DNA of 64,000 nucleotides from CALXJE01 sp045537895 (lineage in GTDB: Bacteria > Bacillota > Clostridia > TANB77 > CAG-465). How positions within the stretch are numbered: the first letter of the stretch is position 1; each line of letters starts with the position of its first letter. This document shows positions 9,822-17,839 of the stretch, one piece after another. The notes beneath the pieces were generated by a model. It did not search any database. It was not told the origin of the DNA and saw only the letters and a program-made list of their open reading frames with translations. A program made the translations under genes and the position numbers. The stretch spans positions 62,001-126,000 of the forward strand of contig JAZSQI010000012.1 of NCBI GenBank assembly GCA_045537895.1, given 5' to 3'.

Positions 9822-9853
9822 AAAACAACTTAGAAATTAATCTAAGTTGTTTT
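9822..9853. terminator. Perfect 13-bp hairpin, likely bidirectional terminator
   Basis: AAAACAACTTAGA (9822-9834) pairs exactly with TCTAAGTTGTTTT (9841-9853) across a 6-nt loop. It separates clpX from a degraded minus-strand ORF and would serve both directions. Confidence 0.75.
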
Positions 9854-9859
9854 GTGATA

Positions 9860-9990
9860 TTATTTTAATTTGCAAATTTTATCAAAAATTTCTCTTAATT
9901 TAGTGTAAGATTCATAATCACCTTCTTTATATGAGTCTAATGCTTCTGATAAATTCTTGGCTTCAGATGTATTTCTGACATATAAATCTC
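9860..9990 (-). pseudogene. Small frameshifted ORF or gene remnant
   Basis: On the minus strand a good ribosome site (AAGGAGAG) is followed by ATG at about 9982, but that frame stops after 14 codons. A neighbouring frame reads without interruption for about 40 codons (TSEAKNLSEALDSYKEGDYE, then a helical Lys-rich end) to a TAA at 9860-9862, and it has no start codon of its own. One inserted base after the ATG would join the ribosome site to the long frame. I do not recognise the peptide. A decayed small gene is the simplest reading; a chance open frame cannot be excluded. Confidence 0.35.
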
Positions 9991-10096
9991 TCCTTATTAA
10001 AATTTTATTTATTATTTATTAAAATAATAGTTATTGCATATAACTAAGCAATATTATATCATAATTCACATAATACTGCAAATTACTATAAAAATT

Positions 10097-10121
10097 GACG
10101 CTCTAAAATCGATTTTAAGAC
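10097..10121. repeat. 25-bp palindromic repeat, copy 1 of 2
   Basis: Identical over 25 bp to 11883-11907, and matching at 31 of 32 positions if extended to 10128. The core is the perfect palindrome AAAATCGATTTT. Partly matching inverted 11-bp arms lie either side of a 6-bp centre (ATCGAT), the layout of a tyrosine-recombinase core site. The two copies are in direct orientation 1,786 bp apart and bracket the yneA-like gene, the Cys-rich mini-protein and the Xer-type recombinase. Confidence 0.75.
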
Positions 10122-10223
10122 ATTTTTAGGATTTGAGTCATAATCTTTATATCACTTAAAAAATGAGGTTATTATTGTTATTTCGAAAATATATATAAAA
10201 ATCAAATTTTTGTAAAAAAGTTG
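10122..10223. other. AT-rich non-coding stretch upstream of the SOS promoter
   Basis: No credible ORF, RNA gene or terminator is visible between the 25-bp repeat and the LexA-controlled promoter. The gene-free interval runs from the clpX stop (9770) to 10293, broken only by the remnant and sites listed separately. Confidence 0.5.
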
Positions 10224-10274
10224 TTGACAAACAAATGTTCATATATTATAATATAAGCATAAGAACAAAAGTTC
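10224..10274 (+). promoter_or_regulatory. Consensus promoter with two LexA boxes
   Basis: TTGACA (10224-10229), a 17-nt spacer and TATAAT (10247-10252) form a perfect SigA promoter. AAACAAATGTTC (10229-10240), the complement of GAACATTTGTTT, lies in the spacer, and GAACAAAAGTTC (10263-10274) lies just after the expected transcription start. Both fit the Gram-positive LexA consensus GAAC-N4-GTTY. The arrangement predicts tight repression and strong induction by DNA damage. Confidence 0.85.
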
Positions 10275-10292
10275 TTTTTAGAGGTGATATAT

Positions 10293-10595
10293 ATGAAGAG
10301 GGTAAAAAAGTATAGAATAAATGGAAAAAGAGTAATTAGAAATATATTATTTTTATTATTAATATTTATAATATTTAATATGTTAACATCTCAAATATTT
10401 GGTAAAAAAGATTTGAAAACAACTAGTATTACTGTTAAATCTGGAGATACTTTATGGGGTATTTCTAAAAAGATATGTAAAACAGATTCTAGTTTAAATA
10501 TACAAGAAGTTATATACGATATAAAAGAAATAAATGGATTAGATTCAAATGAAATAATAAATGGTTCTTCTATTTATATTCCGGTTTACAACTAA
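10293..10595 (+). CDS. yneA: YneA-like SOS cell-division inhibitor (TM + LysM)
   Basis: 100 residues: a basic N-terminus, one membrane segment (about 17-32) and one LysM domain (about 46-97, with SGDTLWGISKK). Length, layout and LexA boxes match Bacillus YneA, the SOS-induced division suppressor that sits next to lexA. Here lexA is not in the window. Start chosen at the ATG at 10293, since the in-frame GTG at 10284 lies inside the GAGGTG ribosome site. Sequence conservation outside LysM cannot be judged by eye, so the name rests mainly on architecture and regulation. Confidence 0.75.
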   Translation: MKRVKKYRINGKRVIRNILFLLLIFIIFNMLTSQIFGKKDLKTTSITVKSGDTLWGISKKICKTDSSLNIQEVIYDIKEINGLDSNEIINGSSIYIPVYN

Positions 10596-10662
10596 CATGA
10601 ATTATGATATAATTCTTTAAAATTACAAAAATCTAAATTAAATTTAAGGAGGAATTATCATA

Positions 10663-10881
10663 ATGAAAATAATAAAAGAAGGTATTAAAGACCGGAAAAA
10701 CTCAATGCGAATAGAATGTTTTTGTTGTATGGCTGAACTTGAGATAACAGCAAATGATGTTATTAAAGGTGATCGCAGAATTTATATTACCGAATGTCCT
10801 TGTTGTGAGGCAAAGATATTAATTAATGAAGGAACTATTCCTCGTAATATGCTAAATAAAATTGATTATAGAGAGACTTAA
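10663..10881 (+). CDS. Cys-rich zinc-ribbon-like mini-protein
   Basis: 72 residues with two cysteine clusters, ECFCC (Cys19, 21, 22) and ECPCC (Cys45, 47, 48), separated by a basic and polar stretch. The pattern suggests a single zinc ribbon, perhaps binding nucleic acid or protein. I do not recognise the family. AAGGAGG precedes the ATG. It lies 67 nt after the yneA-like gene with no visible terminator between, so it may be carried on the same LexA-controlled transcript. Confidence 0.7.
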   Translation: MKIIKEGIKDRKNSMRIECFCCMAELEITANDVIKGDRRIYITECPCCEAKILINEGTIPRNMLNKIDYRET

Positions 10882-10895
10882 AATGGTCTCTCTAT
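10868..10895. terminator. Bidirectional terminator between convergent genes
   Basis: ATAGAGAGAC (10868-10877) pairs perfectly with GTCTCTCTAT (10886-10895) across 8 nt. It overlaps the end of the mini-protein gene and lies 3 nt beyond the stop of the convergent recombinase gene. Confidence 0.75.
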
Positions 10896-10897
10896 TA

Positions 10898-11863
10898 TTA
10901 TACATTTTTATTATTTAAAGGATTATTTTCCAACGCATTTCTTACTTCATCACTATCTATATGAGTATATATCTCGGTGGTTGATATTGATTCATGTCCT
11001 AGAACTTGTTGCAATGCTCTTATATCTACATTACCATATTTATGCATTAATGTAGCAGCTGTATGCCTTAATTTGTGAGGTGAATATTTATTAGGGTCTA
11101 ATCCTGCCTGTATAATGTATTTTTTTACAGTTACCTCTACAGTTCGTTTTCCTATTCTCTTGTATCTACTGCTTAAAAATAAGGCATCTTTATCTATAAC
11201 TTTATCTACAGGTCGATCCTTAAGATAGTCGGCAATAGCGTCCTTACAAGCATCATTTAGGTATATAGAACGTTCTTTATTACCTTTTCCAATAACAGTT
11301 AAAATATCACCTCTTATATGTGTTAAATTTATATTAACAAGCTCTGAAAGCCTTAAACCACAATTTAAAAATAATGTTATAATTGCATAGTCTCTAGTTT
11401 TATGTTTACCATCAATAGAGTGGAGTAGGGAAAGAGCTTCATCTAAATTTAAATATTTTGGCATTCTTTTTCCAAGTTTTGGTGATTCTAAATTTATTGC
11501 TGGATTTACAGTTAATAATTTTTCTTTATTACAAAGATAATTAAAAAATGATTTTATTGTAGCAACTTTACGAGCTCTTGAAACTGGTTTTGAATTTAAT
11601 TCATCAGCTATATAATTTAAATAATTATAAAAATCAGATAATGTTAAACTTTTAAAAAATTCTATATCAAGATCTCTAATATCAATTTCCTGTAAATCAT
11701 CAGTCTTAATATTAAATCTATCTCTTTTTATAAATCTAAATATATTTCTTAAATCGTAATAATATTCTTTTACAGTATTTTTAGATCTATTTTTAATTGT
11801 TTTCATATATATTAGATATTCTTTCATAATATTTGGAATATCATCATAATCATTAGTATTCAT
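10898..11863 (-). CDS. Xer-type tyrosine recombinase
   Basis: 321 residues with an N-terminal SAM-like core-binding domain (~10-110) and a C-terminal catalytic domain. The catalytic set is complete: Arg171 (CGLRLSEL), Lys193 (IGKGNKER), His263 and Arg266 (HKLRHT), His290 (LGH) and nucleophile Tyr299 (EIYTH). Size and the GKGNKER and HKLRHTAATLM motifs are like chromosomal XerC/XerD/CodV rather than long phage integrases. GGAGG precedes the ATG. Resolution of chromosome dimers at dif is the default role. The pair of identical palindromic sites around it also allows a local site-specific inversion, excision or integration role, which is inference. Confidence 0.9.
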   Translation of the reverse strand: MNTNDYDDIPNIMKEYLIYMKTIKNRSKNTVKEYYYDLRNIFRFIKRDRFNIKTDDLQEIDIRDLDIEFFKSLTLSDFYNYLNYIADELNSKPVSRARKVATIKSFFNYLCNKEKLLTVNPAINLESPKLGKRMPKYLNLDEALSLLHSIDGKHKTRDYAIITLFLNCGLRLSELVNINLTHIRGDILTVIGKGNKERSIYLNDACKDAIADYLKDRPVDKVIDKDALFLSSRYKRIGKRTVEVTVKKYIIQAGLDPNKYSPHKLRHTAATLMHKYGNVDIRALQQVLGHESISTTEIYTHIDSDEVRNALENNPLNNKNV

Positions 11864-11882
11864 AATTTAACCTCCAAAAAGC

Positions 11883-11907
11883 GACGCTCTAAAATCGATT
11901 TTAAGAC
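11883..11907. repeat. 25-bp palindromic repeat, copy 2 of 2
   Basis: Identical to 10097-10121. It lies 20 bp upstream of the recombinase start codon, in the probable 5' leader of that gene. A second stem, TTTTAAGG (11915-11922) with CCTTAAAA (11939-11946), follows immediately. Binding by the adjacent recombinase or autoregulation is possible but untested. Confidence 0.75.
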
Positions 11908-11946
11908 GTTTTTATTTTAAGGGGTATATCTCAGGTCACCTTAAAA

Positions 11947-12304
11947 ACACGCTTAAATTCTAAATTTAAAACAAAGCCAATATTTTATATAAAATATACA
12001 ATATATAAAGTATAATATAGTAATTAATATATAAAGTGTAGTAAAATATTTCCAAATACGAAATCAGGTTAAATATAGTAAGATAAATATAAAGGAATAT
12101 ATGCTTAGAAGCGTTGATATTACTATATATTACATATAATATCAGATAATTTAAGAATATGCAATAGTTTTCTACTCCGAATTTCACAAAATTTATATTT
12201 TGCGCAATTATAAAAATCATTAAATAAAAGGTTTATTGCCTATAACCTCCCTCATCTTATTATATTTTTGTTTTTCGTATATTTAAGTTATCTTATATTT
12301 TAAT
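11947..12304. other. AT-rich intergenic stretch without a credible gene
   Basis: This stretch is extremely AT-rich. The only long frame (11966-12220, minus) gives a hydrophobic Ile/Tyr/Leu string without a ribosome site and looks spurious. No RNA gene is recognisable. It probably holds the promoter of the recombinase gene. Confidence 0.5.
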
Positions 12305-12505
12305 TTATTTAAAATATTCATTATTATCTATGTGATTAAAAATTTGATTTGCTTTGCATCCTAAAAATCTTTGCAAATAGAAAATTTTTTCTTTATCATT
12401 ATTTTTATCATTAAACAACAATTTCTCGTTATCAAAATTTTCGTACCCTATTGCCAAGCATTTTAGAATTAGCTCTATTTCCCTAGCGTTTAGACTCACA
12501 TTCAT
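12305..12505 (-). CDS. Hypothetical 66-residue protein
   Basis: A hydrophilic, mainly helical small protein (MNVSLNAREIELILKCLAIG at the start; Asp/Asn/Lys-rich middle). Composition is protein-like rather than random, but no clear ribosome site precedes the ATG. It is divergent from the next small gene across 53 bp. I do not recognise a family. Confidence 0.45.
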   Translation of the reverse strand: MNVSLNAREIELILKCLAIGYENFDNEKLLFNDKNNDKEKIFYLQRFLGCKANQIFNHIDNNEYFK

Positions 12506-12558
12506 TTTATTAAATTTCTTATTTACATATATTACTATATATTATGAGGTTGATACAA

Positions 12559-12729
12559 ATGATTGAGCTAGATGATAATTCTCATTATAGAATAAAAAGT
12601 ATGGAAAATGATGCTAAAAAGGATTATATAATGTCTAATGCAAAAGCAAATTTAATAAGAGTTAAAGTAGAAGAAGTTAATTACAAACTAAAAGAGCTAG
12701 AAACTATATTAGTAGAGAAAATAAAATAA
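12559..12729 (+). CDS. Hypothetical 56-residue helical protein
   Basis: A small charged protein, probably one long helix or coiled coil at its C-terminal half (VKVEEVNYKLKELETILVEK). The ATG at 12559 is chosen because GAGGT lies at 12546-12550; an in-frame ATG at 12544 would place the ribosome site inside the gene. A strong terminator follows, which supports a real transcript. Function unknown. Confidence 0.6.
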   Translation: MIELDDNSHYRIKSMENDAKKDYIMSNAKANLIRVKVEEVNYKLKELETILVEKIK

Positions 12730-12732
12730 GAT

Positions 12733-12764
12733 AGAAGGTATACTCCTATATTTGTATACCTTCT
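12733..12764. terminator. Bidirectional terminator
   Basis: AGAAGGTATAC (12733-12743) pairs perfectly with GTATACCTTCT (12754-12764) across 10 nt. It serves the small + gene and the gat operon ending at 12775. Confidence 0.8.
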
Positions 12765-12774
12765 CTATTTATTA

Positions 12775-14220
12775 CTACATATTTTTTAATTCTTCTACTA
12801 TCAATTTATTTACTATACCTGGATTTGCTTTACCTTTTGATGCTTTCATTACCTGCCCTACAATAAATCCTATTGCTTTATCTTTTCCTGCTTTGTAATC
12901 TGCAACAGATTGTGGGTTTTCTGAAATTACTTTTACAACTATTTCTTTTATAGCTCCTTCATCTGTTATTTGAACAAGCCCTTTTTCTTTTACTATGTCT
13001 TCTGGTTTTTTACCAGTTTCAAACATATCTTCGAATACCTTTTTAGCTATCGCAGATGATATAGTTCCTTTATCAATTAAAGTTATTAAATCTCCTAAAT
13101 CTTCAGCAGTAAATTTAACATCTCTTATATCATTCATTTCTTCACTTTCATTAATCTTTCTTGATATGTCTCCCATAAGCCAATTTGAAACAAGTTTAGC
13201 ATTTTTACATTTTGCTTCTGCTTTTTCAAAGAAATCAGCCATATATTTAGATGATGTAATTTGATCTGCATCATACTCTGGAAGTGCATATTCTGAAATA
13301 TATCTTTTCTTTCTTGCATATTGCATTTCAGGTATTTCTGCCTTTATTGCATCTACATATTCATCGCTTAATATAATTGGAGCTAAATCAGGCTCTGGGA
13401 AGTATCTATAATCATGTGCATCTTCTTTAGAACGCATTGCATACCCAATACCTTTATCATCATCCCATCTTCTAGTTTCTTGATAAATAGTACCACCATT
13501 TTCAAGTTCTTCTATTTGTCTATTTGTTTCAAATTCAATTGATCTTGCTATAGCTTTAAATGAATTTAGGTTTTTAGTTTCAGTTCTTGTTCCAAACTTA
13601 GTTTCACCTTTCTTTCTTACTGAAAGGTTAACGTCACATCTTAAAGAACCTTCTTGCATCTTACAATCACATATTTCTAAATATTCTAATGTAGATTTTA
13701 AAGCTTGCATATATGCGATTGCTTCGTCTGCACTTCTAATATCAGGCTCAGAAACAATTTCTATAAGTGGAACAGCACATCTATTCATATCTACTAAAGT
13801 ATCTCCTGTATATGCATCATGAATAAGTTTACCAGCATCTTCTTCAATGTGTATTCTTGTAATACCAACTTTTTTACTTTCACCATTTACATTAATATTC
13901 ACATAACCATGTTCACATAGTGGCAAGTCATATTGTGATGTTTGAAAGGCTTTAGGAAGGTCAGGATAGAAATAATTTTTTCTATCTTGTTTTGAGAATT
14001 TAGCTATCTGACAGTTTGTTGCTAGTCCCATCTTAACAGCATATTCTACAACCTTTTCATTAAGGACAGGAAGTACACCAGGCATACCTGTACATATTGG
14101 ACAACAATGTGTATTTGGATCTCCACCAAATTCTGTTGTACATGAACAGTATATTTTTGTATTTGTAGAAAGTTCTGCATGGACCTCTAGTCCAATTATA
14201 ACCTCATAATCTTCTCTCAT
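12775..14220 (-). CDS. gatB: Aspartyl/glutamyl-tRNA amidotransferase subunit B
   Basis: 481 residues, full length. The start YEVIIGLEVHAELST, the Cys-rich block THCCPICTGMPGVLPVLN, the DLPKAFQTSQYD and YRYFPEPDL blocks and the C-terminal YqeY-like tail domain (NPGIVNKLIVEEL) are all typical. GatB kinases mischarged Glu-tRNA(Gln) or Asp-tRNA(Asn) and, with GatA-derived ammonia, amidates it. It is last in gatC-gatA-proS-gatB, 1 nt after proS. Use of this route suggests glutaminyl- or asparaginyl-tRNA is made indirectly here. Confidence 0.97.
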   Translation of the reverse strand: MREDYEVIIGLEVHAELSTNTKIYCSCTTEFGGDPNTHCCPICTGMPGVLPVLNEKVVEYAVKMGLATNCQIAKFSKQDRKNYFYPDLPKAFQTSQYDLPLCEHGYVNINVNGESKKVGITRIHIEEDAGKLIHDAYTGDTLVDMNRCAVPLIEIVSEPDIRSADEAIAYMQALKSTLEYLEICDCKMQEGSLRCDVNLSVRKKGETKFGTRTETKNLNSFKAIARSIEFETNRQIEELENGGTIYQETRRWDDDKGIGYAMRSKEDAHDYRYFPEPDLAPIILSDEYVDAIKAEIPEMQYARKKRYISEYALPEYDADQITSSKYMADFFEKAEAKCKNAKLVSNWLMGDISRKINESEEMNDIRDVKFTAEDLGDLITLIDKGTISSAIAKKVFEDMFETGKKPEDIVKEKGLVQITDEGAIKEIVVKVISENPQSVADYKAGKDKAIGFIVGQVMKASKGKANPGIVNKLIVEELKNM

Positions 14221-14221
14221 A

Positions 14222-15952
14222 TTATTTTAACCATCCTTTCGTTTTATTACTAACAAATTCATAAATATCATTTATACCTACTAAAGAAGCTTCATCTTCT
14301 CCAGTTACTTTAACCTCATATTTATTGTTTTCAATATTTCTTGGACTTACAACTATGCGTATTGGTGCCCCTATTAAGTCACTATCTGCAAATTTAACAC
14401 CAGGACTCTTCTGTCTATCATCAAGTAATACGTCATAACCTAAGTCTTTCATCTTAGAATATAATTCATCAGATGTATTTTTAATATTTTCATTCTTAGT
14501 ATAGTCTATTGGACATATATGAATGTGAAATGGTGCGATAGATGCAGGCCAATTAACTTGCCTGTCTGTGGCTTTTGCTTCTAAAACTGATGCCATAAGT
14601 CTTCCTACACCAATTCCATAACATCCCATTATTGGAGTTTGAGACTTTCCGTTTTCATCCAAATAACTCATCTTCATAGCAGATGTATATTTTGTTCCAA
14701 GTTTAAAAATATTACCTACTTCGATACCGTTAGATATTTTTAATGCTTTTTGTCTGCATTTTGGACATAAATCATTTTCATTTACTTTAGCGACATCATA
14801 ATATGCTGCATCTTTAATATCTCTTGTAAAGCTTACATTTTTAATATGATAATCTTTTTTATTTGCACCTACAACTAAGCATTTTTCATTTTCTAATGAA
14901 GAATCATATATAACTTGATATTTAACAGTTGGATTTAAGCCTATAGGTCCTATAAAACCATACTCGATTCCATCAACATCTTCTTCAGTTTTAGGAACTA
15001 AGTTTTCATCATCTACTTTTAATATATTTCTTAGTTTTGTCTCATTTACTTCTTTATCAGCACGTATAAATACTATAACAGTTTCGTCAGTATCAATTCT
15101 ATAGTATACTACTGCTTTAGCAAGATTAGTTTTAGGCATATTTAAGAATTTCTCTAAATCTTCTATTGTTTTTACATTTGGTGTATGAACTTCTTCAATT
15201 TCTTTTTCCTCAGTTGTTATTGCTGGTTGTTTTGAGAAAGTAGCAACATCCATATTTGCACTATAATCACAAGCAGTACATTTTACTATTTTATCTTCTC
15301 CTGCATCGCATAGAAGCATATATTCATGAGCACCACTTCCACCCATCATGCCAGTATCAGATGCAACAGGAACCACCTCAGGTATTCCTACTCTTGCAAA
15401 TATTCTATTATACGCATCGTAGTATTCATCATATACTTTATTTAAACTTTCTTCGCTAGTATGGAATGAATAAGCATCCTTCATAGTGAACTCTCTAACA
15501 CGAATAAGCCCTCCTCTACTCCTTGCTTCATCTCTAAATTTTGTTTGGATTTGATAGATTGAGAATGGGTATTTGGTATATGAAGTAGCTTCATTTAATG
15601 CAGTAAATACAGCGGCTTCTTCATGTGTCATAGAAAGAACCATGTCAGTATTTGATCTATCTTTGAATCTTAAAAGTTCAGATCCAATTGAATTGTATCT
15701 ATCTGCCATATTCCATAATTTTTTAGTAGCAACTACTGGCATAAGAACTTCTTGTGCACCTAAACCATTCATTTCTTCTCTTATTATATTTTCTATTTTA
15801 CTAGCTACTTTTAAGCCTAATGGCATAAGTGTAAAAATACCACTTGCCATTTGTTTTATATAGCCACCTTTTAGAAGCAACCCATGACTTTTTAGTGTTG
15901 CTTCATTTGGCCATTCTTTTTTTGTATCTCCTATAAGTTTTGATTGTAACAT
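14222..15952 (-). CDS. proS: Prolyl-tRNA synthetase (bacterial, with editing domain)
   Basis: 576 residues, the length of the bacterial type with the INS editing insertion (about 230-390). Class II motifs are present: motif 2 around FRDEARSRGGLIRVREFTMKD and motif 3 near CYGIGVGRLMASV. The C-terminal anticodon-binding domain holds FHIHICPID and LLDDRQKSPGVKFADSDLIG. It charges tRNA(Pro) and can hydrolyse Ala-tRNA(Pro). It is inserted between gatA and gatB, with an AAGGGTG ribosome site. No T-box leader is visible. Confidence 0.97.
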   Translation of the reverse strand: MLQSKLIGDTKKEWPNEATLKSHGLLLKGGYIKQMASGIFTLMPLGLKVASKIENIIREEMNGLGAQEVLMPVVATKKLWNMADRYNSIGSELLRFKDRSNTDMVLSMTHEEAAVFTALNEATSYTKYPFSIYQIQTKFRDEARSRGGLIRVREFTMKDAYSFHTSEESLNKVYDEYYDAYNRIFARVGIPEVVPVASDTGMMGGSGAHEYMLLCDAGEDKIVKCTACDYSANMDVATFSKQPAITTEEKEIEEVHTPNVKTIEDLEKFLNMPKTNLAKAVVYYRIDTDETVIVFIRADKEVNETKLRNILKVDDENLVPKTEEDVDGIEYGFIGPIGLNPTVKYQVIYDSSLENEKCLVVGANKKDYHIKNVSFTRDIKDAAYYDVAKVNENDLCPKCRQKALKISNGIEVGNIFKLGTKYTSAMKMSYLDENGKSQTPIMGCYGIGVGRLMASVLEAKATDRQVNWPASIAPFHIHICPIDYTKNENIKNTSDELYSKMKDLGYDVLLDDRQKSPGVKFADSDLIGAPIRIVVSPRNIENNKYEVKVTGEDEASLVGINDIYEFVSNKTKGWLK

Positions 15953-15963
15953 AAAATCACCCT

Positions 15964-17421
15964 TTATATATTTGGTTTAATTTTGTGATGCTCTGTATTT
16001 TTCTCAAAAGCATCTGCCACTTTTAATAATTTTTCTTCTTCAAATAAATTACCTATTAATTGAAGTCCAATTGGCATTTTTTCAGTATTTGAAAATCCAC
16101 AAGGAATTGATATTCCTGGAAGTCCTGCTATATTTACAGGAACTGTGAATATATCTTCTAAATACATTTCAACAGGATTTGAAGTTTTTTCTCCAAATTT
16201 AAATGATACATTTGGAGCTGTTGGAAGTGCTATTACATCCACATCTTCAAATGCTTTTTTGAAGTCTTCAATAATAAGTGTTCTAACTTGCTGTGCTCTC
16301 TTGTAGTATGCATCATAATAACCTGAGCTTAATACATATGTACCAAGCATTATTCTTCTTTTAACTTCTGTTCCAAATCCTTCTGTTCTAGATTTTTTAT
16401 ATAGATCAATTAAATCTTCAAAATCTTCTGCTCTGTGTCCGTATTTAACTCCATCAAATCTTGCTAAGTTAGATGATGCTTCAGCTGTTGAAATAATATA
16501 ATATGTAGGAAGAGCATATTTTGCATAATCTAAATCTACTTCCTTGATTTCAGCACCCAAATTTTTATATACTTCAATTGCTTCATCGAATTTTGCTTTA
16601 ACTTCAGGATTTAATCCGTTTTCAAAGAATTTTGTTGGAACACCAATCTTGATTCCCTTTATATCTTGACCTATTGCCTTAGTATAATCTGGGTACTCCA
16701 TATCTACAGATGTTGTATCCATTTTATCTTTGCCTGTTATTGCATTTAGCATTATAGCCATATCTTCTACATCTTTTGTGAATGGTCCTATTTGATCTAG
16801 AGATGATGCAAATGCTATAAGTCCAAATCTTGATACTGTTCCATAAGTAGGCTTCATTCCTACAACCGAACAATATGAAGCTGGTTGTCTTATTGAACCA
16901 CCTGTATCTGAACCAAGTGATGCATATGCCATATCTGAAGATACAACTGCTGCACTACCACCACTAGATCCACCCGGAACTCTTTCTATATCCCAAGGAT
17001 TTTTTGTTTTCTTGAAATATGATGTTGCAGTAGAAGAACCCATTGCAAATTCATCCATATTTGTTTTACCAATAATTATTGCACCAGCATCTAGTAGTTT
17101 ATTTATAACTGTTGCATTATATGGAGCAACAAAATTTTCTAGCATCTTAGAAGAGCATGTTGTTTTTGTTCCATCTATACATATGTTATCTTTTATAGCG
17201 ATAGGAACACCACCTAAAGGCCCAATGTCTTCTCCATTATCTAATCTTGCTTGAAGCTCTTCTGCTCTTTTTAAAGCAGCTTCTTTTGTAAATGATGTAT
17301 ATGCTTCTATTTTAGGTTCTACTTCCTCTATTCTAGAATATATGTCATTTACTACATCTATTATTTTAACTTCTTTATTTTTAATCTTATCTCTTATTTC
17401 ATGTAATGTTAATGTGTGCAT
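15964..17421 (-). CDS. gatA: Aspartyl/glutamyl-tRNA amidotransferase subunit A (amidase)
   Basis: 485 residues of the amidase-signature family. The catalytic Lys lies in PIAIKDNIC, and the Gly/Ser-rich signature GGSSGGSAAVVSS and SLGSDTGGSIRQPASYC hold the cis-Ser and nucleophile Ser. GatA releases ammonia from glutamine for GatB. It begins 15 nt after gatC with GGAGG upstream of the ATG. Fully intact. Confidence 0.97.
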   Translation of the reverse strand: MHTLTLHEIRDKIKNKEVKIIDVVNDIYSRIEEVEPKIEAYTSFTKEAALKRAEELQARLDNGEDIGPLGGVPIAIKDNICIDGTKTTCSSKMLENFVAPYNATVINKLLDAGAIIIGKTNMDEFAMGSSTATSYFKKTKNPWDIERVPGGSSGGSAAVVSSDMAYASLGSDTGGSIRQPASYCSVVGMKPTYGTVSRFGLIAFASSLDQIGPFTKDVEDMAIMLNAITGKDKMDTTSVDMEYPDYTKAIGQDIKGIKIGVPTKFFENGLNPEVKAKFDEAIEVYKNLGAEIKEVDLDYAKYALPTYYIISTAEASSNLARFDGVKYGHRAEDFEDLIDLYKKSRTEGFGTEVKRRIMLGTYVLSSGYYDAYYKRAQQVRTLIIEDFKKAFEDVDVIALPTAPNVSFKFGEKTSNPVEMYLEDIFTVPVNIAGLPGISIPCGFSNTEKMPIGLQLIGNLFEEEKLLKVADAFEKNTEHHKIKPNI

Positions 17422-17436
17422 TATATATACCTCCTA

Positions 17437-17724
17437 CTACTCTACAACCTGTGGAACACTAATACAACCTGCTGCTTTAGTTGGAGCATTTTGTAATAAT
17501 TTTTCCCTGTTATATGAATCATGCATTTCATCTTTTCTAAATACATTGTGTATATCTAAAATATGAGCTGTAGGTTTTACATCTGTTACATCTATTTCAT
17601 TTAGTTGTTCTGCAAATTCAACTATACTTGCTAAGTCTGAAGTGTATTTTTTAACTTCTTCGTCTGTAAATTTAAGTCTTGCAAGTGATGCTATATGCTT
17701 TACCTCTTCTTCTGATATTTTCAT
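17437..17724 (-). CDS. gatC: Aspartyl/glutamyl-tRNA amidotransferase subunit C
   Basis: 95 residues. The opening MKISEEEVKHIASLARLKFT and the central INEIDVTDVKPT region are diagnostic. GatC holds GatA and GatB together. It leads the gat operon; TTGGAGG lies upstream of the ATG, and a terminator for the preceding WG-repeat gene lies ~55 nt further upstream, so a promoter should fall in between. Confidence 0.95.
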   Translation of the reverse strand: MKISEEEVKHIASLARLKFTDEEVKKYTSDLASIVEFAEQLNEIDVTDVKPTAHILDIHNVFRKDEMHDSYNREKLLQNAPTKAAGCISVPQVVE

Positions 17725-17777
17725 CTAAATTCCTCCAATACTTTTATACATAATTTTACTTAAAAAGTATATAACAA

Positions 17778-17802
17778 AAAGGCACTTATTTCAAGTGCCT
17801 TT
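17778..17802 (-). terminator. Terminator of the WG-repeat gene pair
   Basis: AAAGGCACTT (17778-17787) pairs with AAGTGCCTTT (17793-17802); read on the minus strand a T-run follows the stem. Confidence 0.8.
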
Positions 17803-17839
17803 AGCAGTTTATTTGCATATATTTGGTAATTTTTCAGCA

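Noticed and set aside
10898..11863. Phage integrase marking a prophage
   Set aside because: No other phage genes or tRNA attachment site are nearby, and the protein has XerC/XerD size and motifs. The repeat-flanked small unit is reported separately as a hypothesis.
11966..12220. 84-codon minus-strand ORF
   Set aside because: It is almost entirely Ile, Leu, Tyr and Phe from AT-rich DNA and has no ribosome site; it looks spurious.
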